Shown here piece by piece: positions 42,901-51,786 of a DNA stretch of 64,000 nucleotides. The stretch covers positions 1,116,001 through 1,180,000 of the forward strand of contig NZ_CP049107.1 in the NCBI RefSeq assembly GCF_011044255.1, read 5' to 3'. How positions within the stretch are numbered: the first letter of the stretch is position 1; every line of letters starts with the position of its first letter. Position numbers and translations under genes: made by a program. A model generated the notes under the pieces. That model did no database searches. It was given only the letters and a program-made list of their open reading frames with translations, and was not told the DNA's origin. The DNA is from Rhizorhabdus phycosphaerae (GTDB lineage: Bacteria > Pseudomonadota > Alphaproteobacteria > Sphingomonadales > Sphingomonadaceae).

Positions 42901-44157
42901 CTACCAGCCGAGAGAGCCGCCGAACTTCGTAGCGCCTGCCGTCCCCAGGCCGCTGCCAAAGCTGCTTGCGAAACTGCCGGCGGCCGAACCCAGCAGCTGA
43001 CCGATGCCCGGGCTGCTCGTCTTGGTAACGGTGTTGTACCCGTCCGACGCTTGACGAATCTGACCATTGAGGGCCGCCGTGCCAACATAAGGAATGTCGG
43101 CTGCACTGTTGAGCAGCGACAGCGCCGGCGCGATGCCGGTATAGTCGGCGCTGCGCAGTTCGCCTGTCAGCCCCAGAGCCTGCAGCATCTGTGCGACATT
43201 GCTGGAATTGGCCGCATCCGATGCCTTGGCCGCCTCGAGTGCGCGATCCTGCTGCTGTCCATATTGGCCGGCCAGCGACTGCGCGGCGCCGAGGCGGTTC
43301 TGCGCGTCGGCGCGTGCGGCTTCCAGGACTCTGCTCTGCGCCGCATCGTGGTTGCTCGACAATTGCCCGGTCGCGGCCCCCATCCGATCGCGCTCGCCGC
43401 TCCACGCGGCGTCGGACTGGCCGGCCGCCTGCAACTGCCGGTTCGCCGCATCATTGTAATTTTGATAGCGGAGCTGGCCTTCGTTCGCGGCGAGGTTCCG
43501 GGACAGCACGTCGGCGAAGGCGGACGACAGGCCGCTGCCCATGCCCCGTGCGCCGAACATGCGGTTGGCCTGCCGCGCGACATTGGCGTTGCTCTGCTCG
43601 ATCACGCTATCGAGATAGGGATTGCCCTGTAACGCCTCGGGGGCCAGCATCGACGCATAGAGCGCCGCAGATGGCTGCGCGTTCAGATAGCTGCCCTCCG
43701 CCGTTCGCCGCGCATAGCCGTCGCCCGGATTGCGCCCGCCCGACGCGATCGCGTCGGAAATCGGGTTGCTGGCAGCCATTCTGGACAGGATTCCGCGCGA
43801 TGGATCGCCCCCCTGGGGCATGCCGCCAACCGGCAGCTTGGCCGGCATGTCTCCGCCGCCGCGCATTCCGGATCCGCCGGCCATCAGCCGCTCATAGACA
43901 GGCTGGCCCGACTGGACCGCGCGCCGCCCCTCGAAAATATCGCGGGCGGCGGACTGGGCGGCGCCAACATAGGGGTTCGGCATCTCGAACGCGGTCTTGG
44001 CGACGTCCAGAAAGGCGTCCTGCGCCGTCCTCGACATCTCCTGGAGGCGCGGCTGATTGGCGTCGAACACGCTCTGCGTCTGCTTCATCCCGTTCAGGAT
44101 ATAGGGCTGGGCCGGCGCCCAGGGTTCGGTCTTCTGCTTGCTCTTGCTGCTGCCCAT
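42901..44157 (-). CDS. Phage internal virion / DNA-ejection protein candidate
   Basis: 418 residues, rich in Ala, Gln, Gly and Asn with long helical stretches: LEAARADAQNRLGAAQSLAGQYGQQQDRALEAAKASDA. The C-terminus is Gly/Ser-rich (SAAGSFASSFGSGLGTAGATKFGGSLGW). Size and position after the gp10-like gene fit the P22-type ejection block, but sequence similarity to gp7, gp16 or gp20 was not seen. The upstream 44554 frame reads 266 nt into this gene. Confidence 0.6.
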   Translation of the reverse strand: MGSSKSKQKTEPWAPAQPYILNGMKQTQSVFDANQPRLQEMSRTAQDAFLDVAKTAFEMPNPYVGAAQSAARDIFEGRRAVQSGQPVYERLMAGGSGMRGGGDMPAKLPVGGMPQGGDPSRGILSRMAASNPISDAIASGGRNPGDGYARRTAEGSYLNAQPSAALYASMLAPEALQGNPYLDSVIEQSNANVARQANRMFGARGMGSGLSSAFADVLSRNLAANEGQLRYQNYNDAANRQLQAAGQSDAAWSGERDRMGAATGQLSSNHDAAQSRVLEAARADAQNRLGAAQSLAGQYGQQQDRALEAAKASDAANSSNVAQMLQALGLTGELRSADYTGIAPALSLLNSAADIPYVGTAALNGQIRQASDGYNTVTKTSSPGIGQLLGSAAGSFASSFGSGLGTAGATKFGGSLGW

Positions 44158-44554
44158 GATGCTCGTCCTCGGTCAGAAGTTTGCGGAGGGTGACGGCGGT
44201 CTGGCGATAATCGGGCAGCACCCGCTTCCACCCGGCCCGCCCCACGATCTCCATCGCCACGCAGCCACGCATTCGCGCAGCGGCCTCGATGATCTTCAGG
44301 AAATGCAGCCACGATTGCCGCCCGCTGCCTCCGGTCAGCCATATCTCGCAGATCGGCCCGTGCAGGCTGCTGCGTATCCGGGTCACGACCGCGACGCGCG
44401 GAACGTCGTCGGTGCCGATCCACAGCTGCGCCCGACCGCTGCGAATATCGGCGCGAACCTCGTCGGGCCTGTGATCGCCAGCCCACCTGATGGCCGGCAG
44501 GAGAAGGTTGCAAACTTCGTCCCAGTGATCGGCCCCGGCACAACCGAACCTCAT
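43892..44554 (-). CDS. GNAT-like phage protein with an odd 3' extension
   Basis: 220 residues from ATG 44554. Residues 1 to about 130 look like a small phage GNAT-type protein (AQLWIGTDDVPRVAVVTRI, CEIWLTGGSGRQSWLHFLKIIEAAARMRGCVAMEIVGRAGWKRVLPDYRQTAVTLRKLL), reminiscent of T7 gp13-like internal proteins. After about residue 133 the frame runs on inside the next gene as Arg-rich, apparently non-functional sequence. The true protein may be about 130 residues with a lost stop, or the overlap is natural. The start overlaps the 44778 gene stop. Confidence 0.55.
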   Translation of the reverse strand: MRFGCAGADHWDEVCNLLLPAIRWAGDHRPDEVRADIRSGRAQLWIGTDDVPRVAVVTRIRSSLHGPICEIWLTGGSGRQSWLHFLKIIEAAARMRGCVAMEIVGRAGWKRVLPDYRQTAVTLRKLLTEDEHHGQQQEQAEDRTLGAGPALYPERDEADAERVRRQSAAPPGDVEDGAGRLSGRRQDRVRDAEPLCWRRPVRRPRYFRGAARGPVGPACL

Positions 44555-44778
44555 GCAGGGTCTCCCGACGCGTCGAGCCACCGCGCCTCCTCGCTATTCC
44601 ACCACAGCGGCCGTTTGAGCGTGCGGTCATAGAAGAGCTGCCCATCAACCGGATTGGGTGGCCGCTCCGTCGTCGCACCGCCGCCCATCATCCGCCGGAT
44701 CAGCATGTTGACCGCATCCCGCGCTTTCCGGTTCCACTCCTGCTGGCTGCGTTCCTGCTCCTTGAGCAAAAGGGTCAT
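44551..44778 (-). CDS. Small phage protein of unknown function
   Basis: 75 residues. A helical N-terminus with LLLKEQERSQQEWNRKARDAVNMLIRRMMG, then a short domain GQLFYDRTLKRPLWWNSEEARWLD that resembles the FYD.T..RPLWWN turn seen in phage tail-associated modules. Both ends overlap neighbours by ATGA. Likely a structural or assembly factor. Confidence 0.65.
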   Translation of the reverse strand: MTLLLKEQERSQQEWNRKARDAVNMLIRRMMGGGATTERPPNPVDGQLFYDRTLKRPLWWNSEEARWLDASGDPA

Positions 44779-46202
44779 GCGCGCCCTCCCGCAACCACGT
44801 CGACGTCATAGCCCTGGACATAGGTCCAGGTGGCCCCCGCCGGGATCGACAGCTTTACCGAGCAGAAGCAGCAGCTGCGCCGCATCCGGTGGACACCGGC
44901 ACCTGTTCTGGCGCCATGAACCGTCTCGTCCAGGCTGTCCCCCAGCCCGTCGGCGCCGAGCAGGCTGACGGTCGTGACCGAGGCATCCGTCAGCGGACGA
45001 ACCGATCCTATTCGGGACTTTCTCCCAGGCACGAACTCCTTGAGTCCATCGACCAGCGTGGCCGCCATGTTCGGCCCGCTCAGCGTCCCCAGCCGGTGGC
45101 TGCCGTCGAACAGCATCAGCAACGGATATCCACCGCGCAGCATGGCGCTGTCGATCGACAGGCCGGTCGCGTCGATATTGCCATAGGATGCGTCCAGGGC
45201 ATCGAGGCTGACGCTCTGCGATAACGCCGGGAATATCCTCTCGGACGTCAGGCTTGCGGTGGTCCACCGCCGCAGCGCGAAATGATAGAGATAGACCTGC
45301 GTCGCCGGGTTCGCGCTCGGCACCGACACGATGTACGTCGACGAACGGGGGTCGACGGCGGCGGACATCCTTTCGAGATAAGTACGGTCGAGCATCGACA
45401 GGAAGGCGCGATCGACCGTCTCTATCCCGATCGCCTCGACGGTCACCCCGTCGCAGGCCATGAACCCCTTGTTCGACAGGAAGAAGGTCAGCTTGCCATA
45501 AGTGGCGAGGCTCCACGGCGCGATGCAGCCGATATCTGTCGCGATCTCGTCGAACTGCCAGATGGCGTCATCCGCAGTATAGGTCATCCGGACGACGCGG
45601 TTCTCCTGAAAGACCAGCCCATATTCGCCACCGACCATGCCGGTTATGTCGCCTCCGGAAGCCATGGTCTGGAAGCCGGCTTCGCCCGCTCCCGCCGTCC
45701 AGCTGGCGGGATCGCCATTGTCGGACCAGGCCACCCTCAACGCATCATTGGCGGCATAGCCGGCGACGACGAAGCCTCGGACGACGGTCAGAAAACGTGC
45801 CGTCGGGGCGCTCGCTGCCAGCACCGTCATTCCGGTCGGTGCCGAGGGATCGAACTTCTGGATCGGATCGACGCCGTTGGTGGCGAGCATCAGCCGATTG
45901 AACGGACAGAAGCGCACGCCGACCGCCGACGAGGAGGACAGGCCCGTCTTGATGGCCACATGCCCCGCCCCGCCATAGCGGTAGATCGCGGTCGCCGTCG
46001 CCGCGAAGACGTGGACATCGTCGCTCGATCGATAGGCCCCGGCACCGACGCACGCCGCGGGCAAAGCGCCACCGGGAGCCGGTGAGAAAGAGGGCAAGGG
46101 CGCATAGCCGTTCGCTATCGGCACGACACCATGCGCGCGCACGAGCCCGTCCTGCAGATGCGCAGGCTGGTCCGGTTTCCATTCGCCGAAAATCTGTCGC
46201 AT
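44775..46202 (-). CDS. P22 gp10-like packaged-DNA stabilisation protein
   Basis: 475 residues. Beta-propeller-type repeats (VHVFAATATAIYRYGGAGH, GVRFCPFNRLMLATNGVDPIQKFDPS, LRVAWSDNGDPASWTAG, GMVGGEYGLVFQENRVVRMTYTADDAIWQFDEIA) match the P22 gp10-like/stabilisation family that plugs the portal-tail. The gene sits where gp10 is expected, after the gp4-like adaptor, 3 bp downstream of it. The C-terminal third has a Cys-containing RMRRSCCFCS segment. Complete and without frame problems. Confidence 0.75.
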   Translation of the reverse strand: MRQIFGEWKPDQPAHLQDGLVRAHGVVPIANGYAPLPSFSPAPGGALPAACVGAGAYRSSDDVHVFAATATAIYRYGGAGHVAIKTGLSSSSAVGVRFCPFNRLMLATNGVDPIQKFDPSAPTGMTVLAASAPTARFLTVVRGFVVAGYAANDALRVAWSDNGDPASWTAGAGEAGFQTMASGGDITGMVGGEYGLVFQENRVVRMTYTADDAIWQFDEIATDIGCIAPWSLATYGKLTFFLSNKGFMACDGVTVEAIGIETVDRAFLSMLDRTYLERMSAAVDPRSSTYIVSVPSANPATQVYLYHFALRRWTTASLTSERIFPALSQSVSLDALDASYGNIDATGLSIDSAMLRGGYPLLMLFDGSHRLGTLSGPNMAATLVDGLKEFVPGRKSRIGSVRPLTDASVTTVSLLGADGLGDSLDETVHGARTGAGVHRMRRSCCFCSVKLSIPAGATWTYVQGYDVDVVAGGRA

Positions 46203-46205
46203 GCC

Positions 46206-46931
46206 TCAGATGCCCCCATGCAGAAAGGCGACCACACCGGACGTGCCACGGCCGTCGCCGGACAGCGGAAGATCGTGCCTCAGTACCGCCTGATCGGCCG
46301 GCGAAGGGTAGAGCGCGACGATCCCGTCGACCGCCTGTGCGAACAGGGTCGCAAAGCTGCTCATGCGGGCATCGTTCCATCCGAACAGCTCCGCCTGTGC
46401 CAGGGCGCCGTAGAGATAGGCGTTGCGATGATTGGCCAGCACCCAGTTGGAGGCTGTCTCCGAAGACAGCGCCGGCACGCGCGAATAGCGGGTGAACACT
46501 GCCTGGATCGGCTCACCGGGCGCCGGCAGGAAACGGAACTGCCCGCCGCTCAGCGTATACTGGACGGGAACCGTCTCGACGCCATTGCCCGACGGGTCGG
46601 ACCCCTCTGCGCTCCTCGCGGCAGACAGTTCGGCCAGGCGCCCTGCGGAGGTGAACCCCACGGTCCTTCGCCGCCCTCCGACATCGATCTCGACCGAGAT
46701 GGGCAGGATGGTCGATCCGTCGGGCAGGTCGACATATTCGCTGTCGATGGTGATCACGCTCCGCTCGATCATCGGCCGGATCGCCGCCCCTTGCTGCAGC
46801 GCCGCCCCGAGACGTGCATTCAGCTCGTCTTCGCAGAGCGCAATGAGATCGCCTTCCCGCGCACCAAGATCGGAGCCGTCGAGCCACGCCGACAAGGCTT
46901 CGATCAGCCCCGAATAGGAGGTCAGCGCCAT
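46206..46931 (-). CDS. P22 gp4-like head-tail adaptor
   Basis: 241 residues. LIEALSAWLDGSDLGAREGDLIALCEDELNARLGAAL at the N-terminus and YLYGALAQAELFGWNDARMSSFATLFAQAVDGI at the C-terminus are the helical ends of phage adaptor proteins of the gp4 type that dock on the portal. The central part is beta-rich. It is the first gene after the coat terminator and has its own start at 46931. Confidence 0.75.
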   Translation of the reverse strand: MALTSYSGLIEALSAWLDGSDLGAREGDLIALCEDELNARLGAALQQGAAIRPMIERSVITIDSEYVDLPDGSTILPISVEIDVGGRRRTVGFTSAGRLAELSAARSAEGSDPSGNGVETVPVQYTLSGGQFRFLPAPGEPIQAVFTRYSRVPALSSETASNWVLANHRNAYLYGALAQAELFGWNDARMSSFATLFAQAVDGIVALYPSPADQAVLRHDLPLSGDGRGTSGVVAFLHGGI

Positions 46932-46945
46932 GATCGTCCTCCACG

Positions 46946-46973
46946 AAAAAGGGGCCGGTCGATGACCGGCCCC
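46946..46973 (-). terminator. Rho-independent terminator after the coat gene
   Basis: 10-bp perfect stem GGGGCCGGTC/GACCGGCCCC with a 3-nt loop; on the minus strand it ends in TTTTT. It lies 29 bp past the coat stop and 15 bp before the gp4-like start, so it is likely to give the head genes higher transcript levels than the tail genes. Confidence 0.85.
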
Positions 46974-47001
46974 TGCCTTTCAGATTGCTGGTCCCGAGCC
47001 G

Positions 47002-48249
47002 TCAGGCCATGCCGCTGATGCGCGTCGCGAGCCGCGGATCGATCGCTTTCAGTCCATAAAGTACGTCGAGCCGCAAGGTGCTCACATCCGACGACCCGTT
47101 GTAGAACGGGATCATCCGGACGCTCACGCCCTTGTAGCTCTCGCGCGCCACGTCCACGGCGCCCGGCGGGGAGACCATCGGCACGATCGCCAGCGCGAAG
47201 GCGTTCTTGTGGAAGGCCAGGTTCTGCGCATAGGTCGTGCCGGCCGACCCCAGAAAGCTGACCGCCTGGTTGTTCAGGTCGGCGGTCCCGACCACGTCGA
47301 CATTCTTGAACGCACCCGACCAGATCATAGCGGGATAGATCTGCACGTCGGTCTCGCTGCCGGCACAGACCGCGTCCGCCATCACGGTGAACTGCTTGAG
47401 CCAGGGCAGCCGCGTCTTTGTCACCGGATTGACCGCATAGACGCCGGCGATGGTGAACACCTCACCCGCCTTCACCGTGTCGGTCGCGGTGGCAAAGCCG
47501 TCCATGTGGATCGTCTGCACCATCGTGTCCTTGACCGCCGTATATTCGATCGTCGCCGCCGTGATGCTCAGGTCAATCAGGATCGAACCGGCGCGGCTGC
47601 CGGTCGTCAGCGTCTGGACATTCTGCGACATGAAGGTGTCGACGCCGCCGATCCTGCCCAGGTCGCCCTTGCGATAGGCGTCGTTCGCCGCCCCCTGGAT
47701 GTAGAGATTGGTCTGCGTACCCAGCATGCCCCAGTGATCGGCCGGCGACAGGATCGCCGTGCGGCCGTCGGACATCACCGCCTGTTCGTCGAGACGCTGC
47801 GGTGCAGGCGCGAAATCCTGAAAGCTGTTGATCAACTGGCCCGGCGTACCGACCCAGTTCGGCACCTTGGTCGCCAGCGCGAGGACGTCGCTGTCGATCC
47901 GGTTGGCGAGCTGCACCATCGCCGGCTTGATCACCCGCTCGGACAGATCCTTGATGTTGAGCGTCAGTTCCTGCGAGGTGAAGGCGAAGTCGACACCCTT
48001 CTGCTGATCGACGGTGATCGTCGTCGATCCCTCGACCACGTCCTGCACAGACGCGTTACTGCCCGACCGAACCGTGAAGTCGGTCGGCCGCTTGATCGTC
48101 ACGGTCGCGCCGGTCTGATAGCCGTTGCGGCCATTGCCGAATTCGGACTCGAGCCCGCGGTGCACCCGCTTCGCCGCGACCAGCTCGTTCTCGAGAACCA
48201 TCAGCGCCTCCTTGGCGATGACGTCGATCGTCAGAATGCTGTTTGCCAT
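47002..48249 (-). CDS. Major capsid protein, P22 coat family
   Basis: 415 residues. MANSILTIDVIAKEALMVLENELVAAKRVHRGLESEFGNGRNGYQTGATVTIKRPTDFTVRSG is the typical beginning of P22-type coat proteins, and the body holds FTSQELTLNIKDLSERVIKPAMVQLAN and DRTAILSPADHWGMLG-like stretches. Length and position between scaffold and adaptor fit. A T=7 P22-like head is expected from the family. The frame is intact, so the gene should make protein. Confidence 0.9.
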   Translation of the reverse strand: MANSILTIDVIAKEALMVLENELVAAKRVHRGLESEFGNGRNGYQTGATVTIKRPTDFTVRSGSNASVQDVVEGSTTITVDQQKGVDFAFTSQELTLNIKDLSERVIKPAMVQLANRIDSDVLALATKVPNWVGTPGQLINSFQDFAPAPQRLDEQAVMSDGRTAILSPADHWGMLGTQTNLYIQGAANDAYRKGDLGRIGGVDTFMSQNVQTLTTGSRAGSILIDLSITAATIEYTAVKDTMVQTIHMDGFATATDTVKAGEVFTIAGVYAVNPVTKTRLPWLKQFTVMADAVCAGSETDVQIYPAMIWSGAFKNVDVVGTADLNNQAVSFLGSAGTTYAQNLAFHKNAFALAIVPMVSPPGAVDVARESYKGVSVRMIPFYNGSSDVSTLRLDVLYGLKAIDPRLATRISGMA

Positions 48250-48261
48250 GGATTGGATTTC

Positions 48262-49149
48262 CTATTTCTGTTTGGCGCGCCAGGCCCGGTACTGGGCCAT
48301 GGTCATGCGCGAAGGATCGGATGGGCCGCTGCCGGCACCGCCGCCGACTTCGGCCGCCGGTCGAAAGGCGCCCTGGTTGGCGGCGCGCTGCCGCTCCAGT
48401 TGCTGGGCGCCCAGAAAAGCCAGGTTGAGCACGCGCATCTCGGCTGGCGACGCATGGCCGAGATGGGTGTCGGGTATGCCAAGGGCGACGGCGAAGCCCT
48501 CCAGCATCTGGCGGCGCTGCGGTGACCAGTCCCGGATCTCGCGCGCCATCATCGCATCGGTCTCTTCACGCGCCCTGGCAGAATCCTGCTGCTCGCGGAG
48601 GGACTTCGCTTCGCTGTGCTGGCCGAGGAGATGGTGGAGCGCCATCTGTTCCTGTGCCAGTTCGCCGACTATCCTACGAAGGTCGGCCAGATCTGGATCA
48701 CCCGGATCGACGGTCGACCAGTCATGCTGGGCGAGTTCGTCGAGTTGCCGTTCGATATCGTGCAGCCGCTGGCTTGCCTGCAGTTCCTCGGCGGTCATCG
48801 CCTGCACCTGCTCCAGTGCCGCGCGGTCCGCCGCCAGGGCCCGCCGCTGCTCGGCCAGCGCCATCGTCTTGCGCGTATAATCCGCCTGTCGCAGCAACGC
48901 GTCTTTCAGCGGCGCCGGCACCTCATAGACGCGCCCCTCATATTCGACCTGCTCGATGGCGTCGGCATCGTCGTCGAAGCCTTCGCCATCGGCGGCGCTT
49001 TCCTCGTCTCCACCCTCGGGATCATCGGACCAGTGATCCTCATCTTCCGCGAAATCGTCAGCCTCCGCCGGATCGTCGTCAGGGCCGAACATCTCCGGAC
49101 GCACGTCTTCATCGCCGGCCAAGCCGGACGTCATGTCATCGTCAATCAT
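48262..49149 (-). CDS. Phage scaffolding protein
   Basis: 295 residues: a strongly acidic N-terminus (about 1-75, runs of D and E) followed by coiled-coil helices (MALAEQRRALAADRAALEQVQAMTAEELQASQRLHDIERQLDEL) and a short C-terminal basic tail (MTMAQYRAWRAKQK), which in P22-type scaffolds is the coat-binding end. It lies directly upstream of the coat gene with 12 bp between them. ATG 49149 follows GGGGAG. Confidence 0.8.
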   Translation of the reverse strand: MIDDDMTSGLAGDEDVRPEMFGPDDDPAEADDFAEDEDHWSDDPEGGDEESAADGEGFDDDADAIEQVEYEGRVYEVPAPLKDALLRQADYTRKTMALAEQRRALAADRAALEQVQAMTAEELQASQRLHDIERQLDELAQHDWSTVDPGDPDLADLRRIVGELAQEQMALHHLLGQHSEAKSLREQQDSARAREETDAMMAREIRDWSPQRRQMLEGFAVALGIPDTHLGHASPAEMRVLNLAFLGAQQLERQRAANQGAFRPAAEVGGGAGSGPSDPSRMTMAQYRAWRAKQK

Positions 49150-49266
49150 GTGGACTCCCCGAATGAAATCAGGCGAAAGCAGGTGGCGTAGAGCAATGCG
49201 GCAGATCGCCGAAAATCACGGTGCCGCGCCGAGGCTCATCATGCTTTGCGATCCGCTACCCGCCGC

Positions 49267-51231
49267 CTAAGGCTCATTTGGCACCGCAACCGCCGTCTGC
49301 GCGACGTCCTGCAACGTCTCGGCGACGAGCATCTCAAGCAGGTTCGCCGGCAATTGACCTGCGATCGCGGCAAGCCGATCGGTCACAGCCTTGTAAGCCG
49401 CGATGTCCAATTGCCGTTCCTCGCGCTGCTGATCGGCCTGCACAGCCTGCAAACGGCCGCCCAACTGCTCCAAAGCCTGGCGCAATTGCTCGACCTGGCG
49501 GGCGGCGGCATCGCGCACGGGGTCCTGCCCCTGCTCCGCCTGGCGAACGGCATCGGGCAGGACGGCCTGCAGCCGCCTGACCGCCTTCTCGCCGCCGGGA
49601 AGGTCGAGATTCTCGACGATCAGGTCGCCGAGCAGGCTGGCGCTCTGCGGGTTGGCCCGAACCAGCTCGGTCAACATCGTCGCGGCTTCCTCGCGCTGGG
49701 TCGAATAGGACGGCCCCGACTTCACGGTCAGATCATATTTGCCGATCGTCAGATTATAGATCTCGGCGGCCGGATCTGCCGTTCCATCGGGGTCGGTGAT
49801 CCGCACCATCGCAGCCTTACCGTCCTGCCCCAGGACCCGGATCGTGCGGTCGCTATTGTAGACCTTGGGGATCAGGTCGATGAGGATGCGGCCGGTCTGG
49901 CGGATCGCGCGGCTGAGATTGTCGATGAAGTGGAAGGTCGCCACATCGCCTTCGCGTTGCCGCGCCAGGATCGCCCGCCCGCTGGTCTCGTTCGACCGCG
50001 CGCCGAGCGACGCATCGTACAGCCCCATCACCGCCTTCATGTCGTCGGCGGCGTTCATTGCCGCTTGCAGTTCGCCGGCCGGCACCCCGGTGAAGGGCTG
50101 GCGCATCGGCGGCTCCGGTCCGTCATATTCGAGGAAGGCGTGCGTCGCATTGTTCGCCGTCGCCCAGCGCGGATCGGATGCGAAGGCGCCCCGGCGGCCG
50201 ACCCACGGCGCCTTGGGCGCCAGCGCCACCAGTTCGGTCGCCATCGTCCGCCAATAGTTGAACATCTGCTGCGGATCGCGCGCATCGCGGATCAGCGAGC
50301 GGAAATGACGCCTCCCCTCGACATTCACCTCCTCGCCATAGACCGGCACGATCGGGATAAACCGTCCCGGCCAAGCCTGCTCGGACAGCAGGTCCGATCC
50401 ATTGAGCACATATTGCGTCACCTCGAACGACTTCACCGGACGCGGCTGACCGATCGTCTCGATCCGACCCAGCAGAGCCCGTACCCGGGGCAGTTCGTCG
50501 AGATGCGCGACCGCGATCCGGCCGTCCGGTGTCGCATATTGGACCAGTTGCCGGACCACTTCCTCGCGCTTCCAATATTCGGCGACGCGGACGCTGCGCT
50601 CCTGCCCGTCCAGCCATCCGGACGTCCCGCTCCAGGCCGAGCTCGAAAAGTCGATTGTCTCAGCCTCGGGAAAGCGGCGCGCATAATGCGCCTCGCTCAT
50701 CTGCTCGATCACGAAGGCGGTCGACCAGTCCGAACCGTCCGACGACTGCGCGAACGGATCGCCATAGATGGCGAAGGGATTGGGAACCGGGCGAATGACC
50801 AGGTCCTTCTCGAACCCGTCGTCGGTCGCATAGTCGAGGTTGATCCGGATATAGCCGATCCCCATCGTCGCCGAGCAATCGACCGCCGTGTCATAGGCTA
50901 TGTCGGCGTTGGACATCGTTTCGATATTCCGGATCAGCCCGCTCATGACCTCGGCCGTCTTCGCGTCGCCGCGCTCGACCGGATGGACCGAGATGGCCGG
51001 CTTGTTCTGCCGACTGTCGTTGACGACCTGCCGGATGAAGCTCGGCATCCGGTTGATCGTCAGGCAGGGCCGCCCCTCCGCTTCGCGCTGCCGCCGCACC
51101 TTGTCTGGCCACTGCCAGGCTCCGCCCAGCCTGGCGAAACGCAGATCATCGAGCGCCGCCGCCCGATTGTCGCTCTCATGCGCTTCGGCGGCGGCAAAGG
51201 CCTCCACCGCCTCCTTGACGATATCGTCCAT
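49267..51231 (-). CDS. Portal protein, P22-like
   Basis: 654 residues. The N-terminus (DDLRFARLGGAWQWPDKVRRQREAEGRPCLTINRMPSFIRQVVNDSRQNKPAISVHPV) and the DCSATMGIGYIRINLDYA segment are characteristic of P22-like portals. The C-terminal part is a long helical barrel with a coiled coil (AARQVEQLRQALEQLGGRLQAVQADQQ). Builds the dodecameric DNA gate. Intact. The 117 bp to the scaffold gene contains no supported ORF. Confidence 0.9.
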   Translation of the reverse strand: MDDIVKEAVEAFAAAEAHESDNRAAALDDLRFARLGGAWQWPDKVRRQREAEGRPCLTINRMPSFIRQVVNDSRQNKPAISVHPVERGDAKTAEVMSGLIRNIETMSNADIAYDTAVDCSATMGIGYIRINLDYATDDGFEKDLVIRPVPNPFAIYGDPFAQSSDGSDWSTAFVIEQMSEAHYARRFPEAETIDFSSSAWSGTSGWLDGQERSVRVAEYWKREEVVRQLVQYATPDGRIAVAHLDELPRVRALLGRIETIGQPRPVKSFEVTQYVLNGSDLLSEQAWPGRFIPIVPVYGEEVNVEGRRHFRSLIRDARDPQQMFNYWRTMATELVALAPKAPWVGRRGAFASDPRWATANNATHAFLEYDGPEPPMRQPFTGVPAGELQAAMNAADDMKAVMGLYDASLGARSNETSGRAILARQREGDVATFHFIDNLSRAIRQTGRILIDLIPKVYNSDRTIRVLGQDGKAAMVRITDPDGTADPAAEIYNLTIGKYDLTVKSGPSYSTQREEAATMLTELVRANPQSASLLGDLIVENLDLPGGEKAVRRLQAVLPDAVRQAEQGQDPVRDAAARQVEQLRQALEQLGGRLQAVQADQQREERQLDIAAYKAVTDRLAAIAGQLPANLLEMLVAETLQDVAQTAVAVPNEP

Positions 51232-51414
51232 TTTCGGTTCCCATGAAATGCGCAGCCGCGAGCCGGCCAGCAGGCGGGTCGCTGGGACGCGAGATTAGCG
51301 GGGGCGGCTTAGCGGCGACAGGACGTCGAGCATCGTCCTTATCAAGCCGTCAGTGCTCTGATGTCGCGATCAATTAAGATATCAATATGTATAGATAAAA
51401 TCATGAGCAGTCGC
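51232..51414. other. AT-rich intergenic region before portal
   Basis: 183 bp between the accessory pair and the portal gene. Around 51360-51420 it is clearly AT-rich against the GC-rich background (for example ATTAAGATATCAATATGTATAGATAAA). It could hold a promoter for the portal and head genes. No gene seen. Confidence 0.5.
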
Positions 51415-51786
51415 TCAACGCCTGCCCCATCTATACAATTCTCGATTATTGCAGAACCACTTCAAATAAGCACGAGTGCCCAGAGAAAAAATTACAACCC
51501 CCCAGACTGCACCAATTCCTATAAAGACATTGAACAGCGAAAAATTTCCGATCTGCTCTCTCACGAAGATTGGTATGACAATAGGGATTGAGGCGAGCAG
51601 CAAGAACTTCGCATCGACGCGCTTCGTCAGCGAGAAGCCCTCCATACGAGCCGCGAAATCCTTACCCTTGATCAAAAGATCCAGACCGCTCTGATATTCG
51701 GCGGTCCACTGGCCGATGACCCGCACCAGCAAGGCAAAAGGAAGCACAACGATGCGGCTGGCATGATGGATGAAATTATTCATCAT
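51415..51786 (-). CDS. Small two-TM membrane protein in an AT-rich insert (immunity-like candidate)
   Basis: 123 residues. Two hydrophobic stretches (about IVVLPFALLVRVIG and FLLLASIPIVIPIFV) and a third near FNVFIGIGAVWGVVIFSLG suggest two to three TM helices. Codon use is AT-richer than in neighbouring phage genes. ATG 51786 overlaps the end of the 202-residue upstream gene. It is encoded between terminase and portal, where phages carry morons. No family recognised; superinfection or toxin-immunity is only a hypothesis. Confidence 0.55.
   Translation of the reverse strand: MMNNFIHHASRIVVLPFALLVRVIGQWTAEYQSGLDLLIKGKDFAARMEGFSLTKRVDAKFLLLASIPIVIPIFVREQIGNFSLFNVFIGIGAVWGVVIFSLGTRAYLKWFCNNRELYRWGRR

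Noticed and set aside
49150-49266. Small gene between scaffold and portal
   Set aside because: Only very short frames (for example MMSLGAAP) that stop at once; no support.
49246-51246. 666-codon plus-strand ORF
   Set aside because: Antisense to the portal gene; no recognisable motifs.
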